DNA from: G965220305 sp965220305
Lineage (GTDB): Bacteria; Chloroflexota; Dehalococcoidia; Lucifugimonadales; UBA3495
Assembly: GCA_965220305.1 (NCBI GenBank)
Contig: OZ244817.1
Coordinates: 3,162,001 to 3,226,000, forward strand
Reading direction: 5' to 3'
Length of the DNA: 64,000 nt
The stretch's first letter is position 1; each line of letters begins with the position of its first letter. The notes beneath the pieces were generated by a model. That model saw nothing but the letters and a program-made list of their open reading frames with translations. It searched no databases and was not told the DNA's origin. Both the position numbers and the translations under genes were made by a program. This document shows positions 51,881 through 61,534 of the stretch, piece by piece.

Positions 51881-53197
51881 CTAGCTGGGATGCTTGCCCA
51901 GCATCAGCCAGCCGCCGCCGCTGGGGGTGGTGAAGGCGCAGAGGGCCGTCTCCGCCCTGACCGTGACCTGTCGAGGGCCGGCGGTGCCGCGTAGCTGCTG
52001 GATGCTGTCGGTGTACATGGCTGTCCGAGTGCGCCCGTTGCCCAGATTTCCCCCGCTGGAGCTAAAGGGATGAGGGCCTTCGACGCGAATGTCGCCAGCG
52101 TAAAAGGCGAAGGCGTCTCCCCGCTTCACCCCGTGCCACTGGAAACCCTCCAGAAAGAACTGGCTCATGGTTGCGTAACCGTCGTAGGGATTGAAAATGT
52201 CCACGTCCTGGGGTCCCAGCCCGGCGCCCTCGTACATCCTCTGGGCGGTCCGGTCGGTCCACTCTTCTATCTCGTCCAGGTCCGGTTGAGTGGTGCGCTG
52301 CCGGAAATTGTGCTGGGAATGGTTGAGCACGTACACCGGCGGCTGCCGCATGTCCCGGGCCCGCTCCGCCGTGGTGAAAATATAGGCCGCCGAAGCGTTG
52401 ACGGGCCGGTCGCAGTCCCATAGCCGCAGAGGGTTGAGGATATACCGGGACGACACGTAGTCTTCCACCGTAAGTTGCTCCAACCCGTGGCTGGCGTTAT
52501 ACCCCCAGGGGGTCATCAAGCCGTTGCGGTGCTGGTTTACGACGAAGGGAGCCAGGTCGTCGTGGCTGCCTCCGTATTTGAGACAGTATTGGTTGTGGGG
52601 GAAGATGTTGATGAAGTCATTGCCCCCGTGGTTGCCCCAGGGCACCGTCCACTGGCGGGCGCCCCGAGCGTAGTCATCGGCGTTTTCTCCGCCTCGGCGG
52701 TACCGTCCTTCCAGGTTGCCCGTCGGGTATATCACCAGGCAGGTGGTGCAGAGGCCGTCGCCGATGGCCTGGGCGGCTTGGCCCACCATTTCGCCGATGG
52801 TTGGCAGCCTGGTCGGGGCGTATTGCACATTGGGCAACTCCATTTCCTTGACCAGCCACTCGGCGTTCATCAGGGTTATCCCCGACTCCGAGTCATAGGG
52901 AGGGGCAAAGTAAGGGCGGGGGGCCCAGTTGGATGCGGAGCCGCCGCTGGCCCCGGCAATGTGGCTGTCGCAACACAATATGCCGTCAATCTGGTCGGGT
53001 GTTACCCCCGCGTCTTCCATCGCCCGTTCACAGGCAAGCATGGTGTAAGCCCCAAGGCTCTTGTCCAGGGACGCACCGTCCCACCTCCGGTCCACCGGGG
53101 AATGTCCGTAGCCGGCGATGGCGACTTTGCCCCGGTGCTCCCACACCCCAAGGCCGTCTCTATCTCTGCGCCACCGATACTGGTCATTTGTCGTCAT
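51881..53197 (-). CDS. Thiolase-like protein (SCP2-thiolase/Ltp2 type)
   Basis: A 438-residue thiolase-fold protein. The N-terminal VAIAGYGHSPVDRR and MLACERAMEDAGVTPDQIDG, and the C-terminal PHPFSSSGGNLGNGRTRT with Gly loop, match lipid-transfer-like thiolases. The position of the nucleophilic Cys at the start of the buried helix is occupied by PTIGEMVGQAA, so classical thiolysis is doubtful. With the DUF35 protein upstream it resembles Ltp2-ChsH2 aldolases of steroid side-chain cleavage (inference by analogy). Confidence 0.85.
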   Translation of the reverse strand: MTTNDQYRWRRDRDGLGVWEHRGKVAIAGYGHSPVDRRWDGASLDKSLGAYTMLACERAMEDAGVTPDQIDGILCCDSHIAGASGGSASNWAPRPYFAPPYDSESGITLMNAEWLVKEMELPNVQYAPTRLPTIGEMVGQAAQAIGDGLCTTCLVIYPTGNLEGRYRRGGENADDYARGARQWTVPWGNHGGNDFINIFPHNQYCLKYGGSHDDLAPFVVNQHRNGLMTPWGYNASHGLEQLTVEDYVSSRYILNPLRLWDCDRPVNASAAYIFTTAERARDMRQPPVYVLNHSQHNFRQRTTQPDLDEIEEWTDRTAQRMYEGAGLGPQDVDIFNPYDGYATMSQFFLEGFQWHGVKRGDAFAFYAGDIRVEGPHPFSSSGGNLGNGRTRTAMYTDSIQQLRGTAGPRQVTVRAETALCAFTTPSGGGWLMLGKHPS

Positions 53198-53357
53198 AGT
53201 TCACCCTTTTCGAGTTTGCTCTACTGGGGAGGCCAGTTGCGACTCCCCCTCTTACCTGGGTCCTGGTTCCATCGGAGATTATTGGTCTGCTCTGGCCGGG
53301 TGCGGTCGTGGGCTGGAGACCTACGGCCCGGCTACCCGCTGCCTCTATCCGCTGTCT

Positions 53358-53768
53358 CTATCCAATGACCTTCCATTCGTGAATCAGTTGGTCTGGGGCA
53401 ACTTCCTCGAACACCACTTCCACCGCGGCCCCAACCGGGACCTCGTAAGGTGGAACCCCCGGGAGGTTGGAGTAGAAGTTGACGCTGGTGTCTTCGTCCA
53501 GGGTCACCAGGGCCAGGTTGTAGGGCTGGTCGGGCATCCGCCGGTTCAGACGACCATCCTCAATAACAATGTAGGTGGATATATGCCCGCGACCGCTGAC
53601 CTCCTTCCATTCCAAGCTTTCGGCGGAGCCGCACACTTGGCAAGCCTGTTGGGGCGGATATTGCAGCCGGTTACAAGCTTGACAGTTCTGCAGGACCAGC
53701 TTCTTTTCGTTGACGGCATCCCAGAAGGGCTTGCTCAACTCATCGGGCGCCGGGATAACTTTTGGCAT
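53358..53768 (-). CDS. DUF35 OB-fold, zinc-ribbon protein
   Basis: 136 residues; ATG at 53768 after GGAGGA (the frame is open to 53864). The rubredoxin-like zinc ribbon CQACNRLQYPPQQACQVC is followed by an OB fold (VSGRGHISTYIVIEDGRLN, PYNLALVTLDEDTSVNFYSN). DUF35 proteins bind thiolase-like enzymes and complete their active site or CoA channel. It lies 160 bp upstream of the thiolase-like gene on the same strand. Confidence 0.92.
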   Translation of the reverse strand: MPKVIPAPDELSKPFWDAVNEKKLVLQNCQACNRLQYPPQQACQVCGSAESLEWKEVSGRGHISTYIVIEDGRLNRRMPDQPYNLALVTLDEDTSVNFYSNLPGVPPYEVPVGAAVEVVFEEVAPDQLIHEWKVIG

Positions 53769-54629
53769 GGATTCCTCCGCTTGACGTGTAGTGGGTATTC
53801 GCGTGTTTCCAAAACACCCTTCCCGAGTCCTGCGCCCATTCAATGCAATCGACGACGGGTACACCTTCTATGAGTCAGGCCTGCCGGGGCCTTCCCTGGC
53901 CCGGCGGCTAACCTATTGCCGGCCTGCTCCGTGGGTGTCTGGGTGTGAGAACCAGCCCTTGGAAAGGGGAGATTTTAGGCTGTCACGAACTATAAACCGC
54001 TATCTCTAGGGAGTCAACAACAGTCCAACAGGGCAGGGTCTATCGATTCTCCAGGTAGAGACCATATCGCCCCAATGACCAGGCCACCACCCCCAACGGT
54101 AATTCCGACGGAGGCTGGTTTTCAGGAGTGGGGGGCTGGTGTGGGCCGGTGACTCAGACCCTTCTCTCCGCTCGGAGCCGGTCCTTCGACAAGCTCAGGA
54201 TGATGGGTGAGAGCGGGGTATTAATAGATGAGCGGCGAGAGCGGGGAAGTAATAGGGCTAGTAATAATTGAATGAACTATCCCGCAATGCCATCCGCTTG
54301 ATGCCATCACCCGGCCAGAGTGAAGGCGAAAAGCCGAGAAGAGACGCTGGGGTACCCGCGGAAGCCCGAGGCCGTCGGAGGTCCTTGGACTATTAACGAC
54401 ACCACTATCTTAGGCCATTTATTTCTACGATGTGAGACTTCAAATTTACTAAATCAAACGCTGCTGAGCACAAGTATCTTGCTATATTTACATCACTATG
54501 GTTACATTACAGAAGCCCTTGTAGTCTATCCGACATCCAGAGTCCGGGCGCCGCACTCTTTTAGTGGAGGTATTGCTCTACCAAATCGAGGAATAACCAA
54601 CTTCAAAAGACTGTTCGGGAGGTAAGTTT
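53769..54629. other. 861-bp divergent region with repeat fragments
   Basis: No gene is supported. Around 54180-54235 lies a repeat-type sequence TCCTTCGACAAGCTCAGGAT and two copies of GAGAGCGGGG followed by a related AT-rich tail (54209-54228, 54237-54256). From 54400 to 54600 the DNA becomes strongly AT-rich compared with the flanks and probably holds the promoter and leader of the peptide-transport operon. A 101-codon frame at 54320-54625 has no protein-like features. Confidence 0.5.
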
Positions 54630-56495
54630 ATGTTTCTCTACGGCCTAATCACGGGGAAAAGAGCACTAGTCGTTATGGTAATGCTGACCCTGGCCGTTCT
54701 TGTAGCCTGCGGCAGCGCCTCACCCCCTACGGCAGAGCCCCAACAGGGATCGTCTCCAGCGGCTCCCCAGGAGATGGCCTCCCAGCCCGATGCTCCCCAG
54801 GGGTCGTCGGGGTCGATGCAGCAGAAAGAGCCGGCCCAGGGAGGCGCGCCCACAGCTATGCCTGGGTCCACCCCGGCCCCGCCGGCGGCGATGGCGCCCA
54901 AACCTGCCGGCAAGCTGACCATGGGCCAAAAGGAATTGAACATTTTCAGCGGCCATCCCAAGCGCTCGGTCAATCCCCAACTATTCGTTATCTCCACCGC
55001 CCCGGTGGTGGAGGCGCTCTTCGCCTGGAACAGCAGCCTAGAGGCTGTTCCCCTGTTGACCGAGTCCTGGAAGATTTCCGATGACTTCCTGGAGTGGACC
55101 TTCAACATCCGCAAGGGAGTGCAGTTCCACAAGGGCTATGGCGAGATGACCGCCGAGGACGTGGCCTGGTCCTACAGCGAGTGGATTCAAAATTCCAAAC
55201 ACGCTAGGGCCAGCTTAATCAATGACTTCTGGAACAATCCCGACGGCAGTGTTACGGTCCAGGACAGCCACACCCTGGTGGTGAATACCGGCAAGCCCAT
55301 GCCCCTGGTCATAATGTCCGAATTCCACCGGATTCCTTCGGGCATTGCCACCTGGGTCACTAGCAAGGAACAGGCTGCGGAACTGGGTGAGGAGGCGGCG
55401 GACCGGGATATAGCCGGCACCGGGTCCTGGGAAATTGAAGATCACCGGCCCGCCCAGTTCTGGAAGATGAAGGCGGTGGAGGACCACTGGCGCAAGACTC
55501 CCTACTTCGCCGAGTTGGAGTTTCAGGAAATCCCGGAAGAGTCCACCCGAATTGCCGGCTTCCAGACCGGGTTGCTGGATACTTTCGTGATGGCTTTCGA
55601 CTCTGCTGCCCTGGTGGAGAAGGTGGAAGGCGCCAAGCTGATGCAGGTGCCCGACCAGCCAGCCGGCGAAATGATGATGCACTTCATGGGCCAGTTTTAC
55701 ATCCACATCGGCACGGATAACCAGGAGACTGCCTACGACCCCGACCTTCCCTGGACTTCCTCAAATCCGAACTTGGACTCTCCCGAATGGGAACAGGCCC
55801 GAAAGGTACGCCAGGCGTTGATTAAGGCCATTGACGTTCAGATCCTGGTTGACACCCTGTTGCAGGGCTTGGCTCGGCAGACACCAATAGGAGTTGGGGG
55901 CTATAGCTACTCGGCAGGCCGGTTCCCGGAGCTGGGGCCCCTGGAGTATGACCTGGAAGGGGCGAAGCAACTGCTGGCCGACGCCGGGTACCCCGGCGGA
56001 GGGTTCAGCATCATCCTCACCCCGGCCATTCGCGGCGCACCCGCCGAGGTGGAAGTCGCTGAGGTCATCGCCACCATGTGGGAGGACATCGGGGTAGACG
56101 TTAAGTTGCAGAAGGTCCCCTACGGCACCTATCGCCCCCAGGTTATCGGAAGGACCTACATCGGTACCAGCAACCACGCCACTTCGCCTTCCAACACCCC
56201 GGCCCGCCTGTACAACGCCTTGAAGGACGCCGGGAGTTTCGTCAGGTTCACCCATCCCTGGTTGGAGGAGCGGGTCTCCAAGGCCCAGCAAGCAGTGGAC
56301 CCGACGGAGCGGACCCGGTTGGAGTTGGAGGTAGGCCAGTTCATGGCCCACAACGCCATCTACGCATCCTTGTATTGGTGGGACGCGGTATGGCCGGTGG
56401 GACCCAACATTGACGACAAGTCGTGGTCGGAGAACCTGTTCTACGGCGACATTCGCAACATCAACGGCTTCGAGTGGATCGAGCCGCGCCAGTAA
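54630..56495 (+). CDS. Oligopeptide-type ABC transporter substrate-binding lipoprotein 1
   Basis: A 621-residue SBP_bac_5 protein. The signal ends with lipobox LAVLVAC-GS; a Pro/Gln/Ala/Met-rich linker of about 75 residues follows, then the two-lobe binding domain (ESWKISDDFLEWTFNIRKGVQFHKG, DSPEWEQARKVRQALIKAID, GAKQLLADAGYPGGGF). It captures peptides or other organic solutes outside the membrane for the permease encoded downstream. GGGAGG lies 9 nt before the ATG. Confidence 0.93.
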   Translation: MFLYGLITGKRALVVMVMLTLAVLVACGSASPPTAEPQQGSSPAAPQEMASQPDAPQGSSGSMQQKEPAQGGAPTAMPGSTPAPPAAMAPKPAGKLTMGQKELNIFSGHPKRSVNPQLFVISTAPVVEALFAWNSSLEAVPLLTESWKISDDFLEWTFNIRKGVQFHKGYGEMTAEDVAWSYSEWIQNSKHARASLINDFWNNPDGSVTVQDSHTLVVNTGKPMPLVIMSEFHRIPSGIATWVTSKEQAAELGEEAADRDIAGTGSWEIEDHRPAQFWKMKAVEDHWRKTPYFAELEFQEIPEESTRIAGFQTGLLDTFVMAFDSAALVEKVEGAKLMQVPDQPAGEMMMHFMGQFYIHIGTDNQETAYDPDLPWTSSNPNLDSPEWEQARKVRQALIKAIDVQILVDTLLQGLARQTPIGVGGYSYSAGRFPELGPLEYDLEGAKQLLADAGYPGGGFSIILTPAIRGAPAEVEVAEVIATMWEDIGVDVKLQKVPYGTYRPQVIGRTYIGTSNHATSPSNTPARLYNALKDAGSFVRFTHPWLEERVSKAQQAVDPTERTRLELEVGQFMAHNAIYASLYWWDAVWPVGPNIDDKSWSENLFYGDIRNINGFEWIEPRQ

Positions 56496-56599
56496 GCCGT
56501 CGGGCAGGACTTGGGCGATTTACCCGACTGTAGTAAAGTACCGGGGCCAGCGTTCATAGTCGCCGGGAAAGGGTCGATACAGCTTGTTCAACTAAAGGG

Positions 56600-56632
56600 G
56601 CGGGTATCCAGGCAATTGCCTCGGATACCCGC
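56600..56632 (+). terminator. Hairpin between the two binding-protein genes
   Basis: GCGGGTATCC pairs with GGATACCCGC around a loop that itself contains the palindrome GGCAATTGCC. It lies 105 bp after the first binding-protein stop. It may terminate or stabilise that mRNA, giving it a higher level than the permease genes. Confidence 0.7.
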
Positions 56633-56844
56633 CGAATTCGTTCCGGTTCCATCTTGCTTCTGGTAGCGGAGAAGTTAGGGAAGGTCGTCGACGCCATCAG
56701 GCCTTGCTTAGACGTAATCGGGTGTGCCGGCCAGGTGTTGGTCCGTCAACTACCTTTATTGTCGATACACCTGACCCGGATGTTGGGATCTTTTGTATTC
56801 CCGAAGAAGATAAACCCGACTTGGTGATATTCCGTCTTGCTATC

Positions 56845-56873
56845 TTGACGCTCCCAACGTCATACTTTATATT
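56845..56873 (+). promoter_or_regulatory. Promoter for the second binding-protein gene
   Basis: TTGACG, 17-bp spacer, TATATT; the leader would be about 150 nt. The 533-bp gap 56496-57028 otherwise holds the terminator hairpin and an 81-codon frame (56704-56949) that this promoter crosses, which speaks against that frame being a gene. Confidence 0.55.
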
Positions 56874-57028
56874 ACGCTGGATGTTGACGAGGGCGCTAAC
56901 CGCGCCCCAATTGAACATGCGTCTTGATGAAATGGCCTATAGTCGGTAGCAGGTTTCGGATTACGCGGTTCAATAGTTGTCTGCACATCGTTGGATAACA
57001 TCCCAATTCCCGAAATTGAGCAGGAGGT

Positions 57029-58882
57029 ATGTCTGTGACTCTCTACCATGTTTTCAAGGGGAGAATAGGTTTAATTACAATTGCTTTATTAGCCTTAGCG
57101 CTCGTGGTGGCCTGCGGGAGCGCGTCGCCAGCCGACACGGGTACGGCCCAGGACGCTGCCCCGGAGCAGCCTGCGGCCCAGATGGAAATGCCCAAAGGAG
57201 CCGGTGCTCAAGACACTGCGCCCACACCGGTGCCTTATACCATCAAGCGGGAGGCCGCCGCCCCTACAGCCATGCCTCAAAAGACCGGGGGCGAGGCGAT
57301 GATGGTGAAACCGGAAGGCCCCCTGAACGTGGGCCTGAAGGAGATGGGCCCCTTTTTCGTCCATCCCGCCGTTATGACCAATCCCCAGATTTTCGTCCAA
57401 GGCACGGCCCCCATTGGTGAGGGTCTGCTGCAGCAGGACATCAACCGAGAAGTAAAGGGCCTGCTGGCTGAGTCTTGGAGCATTTCCGATGACTTCCTTA
57501 CCTGGACTTTCAACCTCAACAAAGGTGTCCAGCTACACAAAGGTTACGGGGAGATGACCGCCGAGGACGTGGTCTACTCCATGCAGAACTTTAGGACCAG
57601 CAAGCACCCCCGGGCCGGGCAATTGGAGACCTTCTGGTTGGACCGCCCCGGCTCGGAGACTCCTGACGATTACACCGTGGTAGTCAACACCGGTGAACCC
57701 GTAGTTGAACTTATTGCCGTCGGTTGGCACATGACTCCCGGCGGCGGTTCCACCTACATCGTCAGCAAGAAGCAGAGCGAGGAGCTGGGGGTAGACGTCG
57801 CCAAAGAAGACATCGCCGCTACCGGCCCCTGGGAAATCGTGGAACACAAGACCGGCGAGTTCTGGAAGATGGCCGCAGTGGAAGACCACTGGCGTCAGAC
57901 ACCAGCCTTTGCCGAGCTCATCTTCTGGGAAATCCCCGAAGAGTCTTCCCGCATCGCCGGGTTCCAGACCGGGCAGTTGGACACCTTCCTAATGAACTTC
58001 GACACCATACCCTTGGTCGAGGAAATTGAAGGCGCCAAGACCATGTCCGTGCCCAACGCAACCCTGATGCGGCTGCGGATATACGGCAACTGGCACCCCA
58101 TCCCCGGCGTTGAGCAGAGGCCTGGCTACGATGCGGAACTGCCCTGGGTATCCGCCTCCGAGGATATAACCTCTCCTGAGTGGGAGCGGGCCAGGAAAGT
58201 GCGCCAAGCGTTGCTGATGGCTGTAGACCGGGACGGATTGGTAGAGGCGATTCTTGGCGGGCGAGGCCACACCCGGACGCCCCTTTCCGGGTACACCGAC
58301 TTTTTGCACCTGCTGGATGGACACGATTGGCCTGAGTTCAGCGCAGAAGGGGCCAAGCAACTCTTGGCCGACGCGGGCTACCCCGACGGGTTCGAGATTA
58401 CCCTGACGCCCTCCATTCGGGGCGCCGCCGCCGAGACGGAGTCCTGCGAGATTATTGCCCAAATGTGGAATGATGTTGGGTTGGATGTAAACTTCCAACG
58501 GGTCCCCTACGGCACCCTGCGCCCCACCTTGGTGGGCCGCACTTATCAGGGAGTCACCTGCCACGCCGGTGCGCCCAACCGGCTACCCTCTCAAGGGTAC
58601 GGCAGCTACCTGAGCCAAAATCCGTTCAACCGGGGCCTGGAGCACATGTACTCCGAGAACAGAATGCTGGCGGCCCAGGAGGCAGTGGACCCCGATGAAC
58701 GGCAACGTTTGGAAAAGGAGATTGGTCTCTTCCTGCTGGACAACGCCCTAACCGACCTCATCTATTACACCATGGATGCCGTTTGGCCCGTTGGTCCTCG
58801 CATTGAGGGGTGGGGCGAGCATGTACGTACCTCTGATATTCGGCAAATCAACGGCTACGAGTATATCCAACACCGGAAATAA
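57029..58882 (+). CDS. Oligopeptide-type ABC transporter substrate-binding lipoprotein 2
   Basis: A 617-residue paralogue of the protein at 54630, with lipobox ALVVAC-GS, a shorter linker and the same domain landmarks (ESWSISDDFLTWTFNLNKGVQLHKG, SPEWERARKVRQALLMAVD, GAKQLLADAGYPDGF). ATG 57029 is only 1 nt from AGGAGG; the in-frame GTG at 57035, 7 nt away, may be the real start. The two proteins are similar throughout but not recent copies, so they probably bind different ligands for one permease. Confidence 0.93.
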   Translation: MSVTLYHVFKGRIGLITIALLALALVVACGSASPADTGTAQDAAPEQPAAQMEMPKGAGAQDTAPTPVPYTIKREAAAPTAMPQKTGGEAMMVKPEGPLNVGLKEMGPFFVHPAVMTNPQIFVQGTAPIGEGLLQQDINREVKGLLAESWSISDDFLTWTFNLNKGVQLHKGYGEMTAEDVVYSMQNFRTSKHPRAGQLETFWLDRPGSETPDDYTVVVNTGEPVVELIAVGWHMTPGGGSTYIVSKKQSEELGVDVAKEDIAATGPWEIVEHKTGEFWKMAAVEDHWRQTPAFAELIFWEIPEESSRIAGFQTGQLDTFLMNFDTIPLVEEIEGAKTMSVPNATLMRLRIYGNWHPIPGVEQRPGYDAELPWVSASEDITSPEWERARKVRQALLMAVDRDGLVEAILGGRGHTRTPLSGYTDFLHLLDGHDWPEFSAEGAKQLLADAGYPDGFEITLTPSIRGAAAETESCEIIAQMWNDVGLDVNFQRVPYGTLRPTLVGRTYQGVTCHAGAPNRLPSQGYGSYLSQNPFNRGLEHMYSENRMLAAQEAVDPDERQRLEKEIGLFLLDNALTDLIYYTMDAVWPVGPRIEGWGEHVRTSDIRQINGYEYIQHRK

Positions 58883-58925
58883 TCGGTAACACCTAAAGCT
58901 TCTTTGAGGATGGCAAGGTAAGGAA

Positions 58926-59453
58926 ATGGGATGGCCTAGGCCGGTTTTGTCCTGTATCGCTCGCACCGCGCTCAGTATACCTTTGGCGGCTGTACTGAGC
59001 GCCATTGGAATGGCGGTAGCTTCGGCGCTGGCGGTCTTCTTTGGTGTGTCCGGGTTGTCCAACCTCCTTACCCTGCTCATGGTAGGAGCCGGAGTGGGGG
59101 CTGGCCTGGGCAGCGGCGCCAGCATGTTCAGGGTTGATTCCATTCCTTCCTGGCCCCTGCTGCTGGCCATTGGCTTGGGGCTCTCGGCAATCGGTACTGC
59201 CGGGGGCTGGGCGGGCTTCCAGGTTGGGGACAAGATTACTGCCATCGAGGAAGCCAACTGCGTTGGCGTTTGCGAGTACCTCTTTAAACCCAGAACTTAT
59301 ATCGCTTTAGGCGCCACCATCGCCGCCAACTTTGTGGCTCTGGTCTTCAACATCGTCTACGAGTTCATGGCTGGAGTCGGGGCCAGACCGCGAATGTGGT
59401 CCGCTGGTCAAGCCGTCGGGTCCTCCGGCGAAACCAGTCGCTTCTCTCAGTGA
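58926..59453 (+). CDS. Polytopic membrane protein, unknown function
   Basis: 175 residues with about four membrane segments (IPLAAVLSAIGMAVASALAV, LLTLLMVGAGVGAGLGSGA, LLLAIGLGLSAIGTAGGWAG, YIALGATIAANFVALVFNIV). A CVGVC pair sits in an extracytoplasmic or cytoplasmic loop. It lies between the binding proteins and the permeases and is followed by a terminator. No family recognised. Confidence 0.65.
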   Translation: MGWPRPVLSCIARTALSIPLAAVLSAIGMAVASALAVFFGVSGLSNLLTLLMVGAGVGAGLGSGASMFRVDSIPSWPLLLAIGLGLSAIGTAGGWAGFQVGDKITAIEEANCVGVCEYLFKPRTYIALGATIAANFVALVFNIVYEFMAGVGARPRMWSAGQAVGSSGETSRFSQ

Positions 59454-59458
59454 TCCCG

Positions 59459-59487
59459 CGTGGCCCCGCATATCCGGCGGGGCCACG
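59459..59487 (+). terminator. Rho-independent terminator before the permease genes
   Basis: CGTGGCCCCGC pairs with GCGGGGCCACG around 7 nt, followed by TTC. It separates the binding-protein part from the permease part of the locus. Confidence 0.8.
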
Positions 59488-59652
59488 TTCGGTTGGTAGC
59501 GCGCATTAATGGTCGGGGCCGTAGGGGTGGACTTTTTCGATGAAACCATACCTCTTGACTGCGTCGTAGTATATACCATACGTAGGTTGGTTCAACGCCG
59601 GTGCTTGGCGGACCCAAAACAGGTAAATATCTAGCGTAGAAGGTTGGGCTGT

Positions 59653-60570
59653 ATGCAGCGTTATTTGGCAAGGCGGGTCGTACTGGCACTAGTCACCCTG
59701 ATGGCGGTTTCCCTCATCATTTTTGTCATGAGCCGGGCCGCTGGCGACCCCAGGCACGTCTATTTGGACGACTACTCGACCCAGGAGGACTGGGATAGGC
59801 TCACCGAGACCCTGGGCTTGGACCGGCCCTATTACCAACAGTACGGCATCTTTCTCGGGGACGCTCTGCGAGGGAAGTTCGGCAAGTCCATCAAAGAAGG
59901 CCGGCCTTCTATGGAAATTATAATAGAGCGACTTCCGGCCACTTTCCAACTCGGGCTGGCCGCCTTTATCTTCTCCGTTGTGGTGGGAGTGCCCTTGGGC
60001 ATTCTTTCCGCGGTGAAACGGGGCAGTGTGTTGGATACCGTGGGAAAGCTGGTGGCCCTGGTTGGGCAGTCGGCCCCGGTGTTCTGGTTAGGGCTCATGC
60101 TAATGTTCTTTTTCGCAGTGCGGTTGGGTTGGCTACCTCCCTACGGGAGACAGGAGCCATCGAGCATAATTCTCCCAGCCGTCTCCTTGGGTTGGTTTTA
60201 CGCCGCGGCAAATCTCCGATTGCTCCGGTCTGCTATGCTCAACGTGTTGGACTCGGAGTACGTCAAGCTGGCCCGGGCTAAGGGAGTGTCCAGCACGGCG
60301 GTAATCTGGAAACACTCTTTGCGCAACGCGCTGATTCCCGTACTGACCTTTGCCGGCGTCACCCTGGGCAGCCTGGTGACGGGCTCTCTGGTGGTTGAGA
60401 CTGTGTTCGCCTGGCCTGGGTTGGGACAGCTAGCCATCCAGGCTCTAGCCGGTAATGATTACCCGCTGCTTCAGGCGGTGGTCATTATCTTCACCCTGAT
60501 GTACGTTATGGCCGCCCTGTGGGTGGACATAATGTACGCTTACATTGACCCCCGAATTCGCTACGCCTAA
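59653..60570 (+). CDS. Peptide-type ABC transporter permease (DppB/OppB-like)
   Basis: A 305-residue permease, ATG at 59653 (AAGG 9 nt upstream; the TTG at 59644 is less likely). N-terminal YLARRVVLALVTLMAVSLII is typical of DppB, and the EAA loop that contacts the ATPases is seen as YVKLARAKGVSSTAVIWKHSLRNALIP. About six membrane helices. Confidence 0.94.
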   Translation: MQRYLARRVVLALVTLMAVSLIIFVMSRAAGDPRHVYLDDYSTQEDWDRLTETLGLDRPYYQQYGIFLGDALRGKFGKSIKEGRPSMEIIIERLPATFQLGLAAFIFSVVVGVPLGILSAVKRGSVLDTVGKLVALVGQSAPVFWLGLMLMFFFAVRLGWLPPYGRQEPSSIILPAVSLGWFYAAANLRLLRSAMLNVLDSEYVKLARAKGVSSTAVIWKHSLRNALIPVLTFAGVTLGSLVTGSLVVETVFAWPGLGQLAIQALAGNDYPLLQAVVIIFTLMYVMAALWVDIMYAYIDPRIRYA

Positions 60571-60584
60571 CGCAGGAGCGTAAA

Positions 60585-61487
60585 ATGGCACAAGTTACAG
60601 GTACAATTACAGTAGCGCCGGCGCCCATACCGGTACGCATAGCCCGAAGGGCATGGCAGATGCGGCGTTGGCCGCTGATTCCCATGCTCATTCTGGCGCT
60701 ATTCCTGCTGACGGGAATCTTCGCCCCACTCATCGCCCCTCACAACCCGGAGCGGGGAGACATCCGCAGCCGGAATGCCCCTCCGGCCTGGATTGAAGGC
60801 GGCAGCAGTGAATACCTGCTGGGCACCGACCACCTGGGTAGAGACATGTTGAGCCGCGTCGTTTACGGTGCGCGCATTTCGCTAACCGTAGTGGGGGTCA
60901 CCCTGGGAGTAGGAGTCACTATCGGCGTCGTCTCCGGCCTCGTGGCCGGCTGGTACGGCGGCTGGATTGATGAATTGCTCATGCGAATCGTGGACATCAA
61001 GCTGGCGATTCCGACCATCCTGCTGGCCTTGGTCCTGGTCTTGGCCCTGGGACAATCCTTCTTGATAATCGTAGCTATCTTGGCGATTGCGGTCTGGCCT
61101 CGCTTTGCGCGCAATGTTCGGGGTGAGGTGCTGCAGCTCAAGACCATGGACTTTGTGTCCCTGGCCAAGGTGGCCGGGGCCTCCACGCCGCGCATTCTGT
61201 GCATGCACATCTTCCCGGGCGTAATCAACACCCTGATAATTCTGGCGACCCTGGAAGTGGGCATCGTTATCCTGCTGGAGTCAACCCTCAGCTTCTTGGG
61301 CGCCGGCGTGCCGCCGCCCACTCCGGCGTGGGGGTCTATGGTGGCCGACGGACGGGACCGCCTGGCGGTGGCTTGGTGGATTTGCACCATGCCCGGCGTG
61401 GCCATAATGCTGACAGTGCTCTCGATGAACCTGTTTGGCGACTGGCTTCGGGACCGGCTGGACCCCAGGCTGCGGCAACTTGAGTGA
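60585..61487 (+). CDS. Peptide-type ABC transporter permease (DppC/OppC-like)
   Basis: A 300-residue permease following DppB by 14 bp. It has the family N-terminal domain (HNPERGDIRSRNAPPAW, LLGTDHLGRDMLSRVVYGAR) and the EAA loop (MDFVSLAKVAGASTPRILCMH). It pairs with DppB to form the channel. Confidence 0.95.
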   Translation: MAQVTGTITVAPAPIPVRIARRAWQMRRWPLIPMLILALFLLTGIFAPLIAPHNPERGDIRSRNAPPAWIEGGSSEYLLGTDHLGRDMLSRVVYGARISLTVVGVTLGVGVTIGVVSGLVAGWYGGWIDELLMRIVDIKLAIPTILLALVLVLALGQSFLIIVAILAIAVWPRFARNVRGEVLQLKTMDFVSLAKVAGASTPRILCMHIFPGVINTLIILATLEVGIVILLESTLSFLGAGVPPPTPAWGSMVADGRDRLAVAWWICTMPGVAIMLTVLSMNLFGDWLRDRLDPRLRQLE

Positions 61488-61534
61488 TGCCCGCCGGCCA
61501 TTGCGGTTAATAAATTACTATCTTGGCGGGAAGT

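Noticed and set aside
54320..54625. 101-codon frame in the divergent AT-rich region
   Set aside because: Composition looks random and it has no convincing Shine-Dalgarno site; more likely promoter and leader DNA.
56704..56949. 81-codon frame between the two binding-protein genes
   Set aside because: No protein family features, and a good TTGACG-17-TATATT promoter lies inside it.
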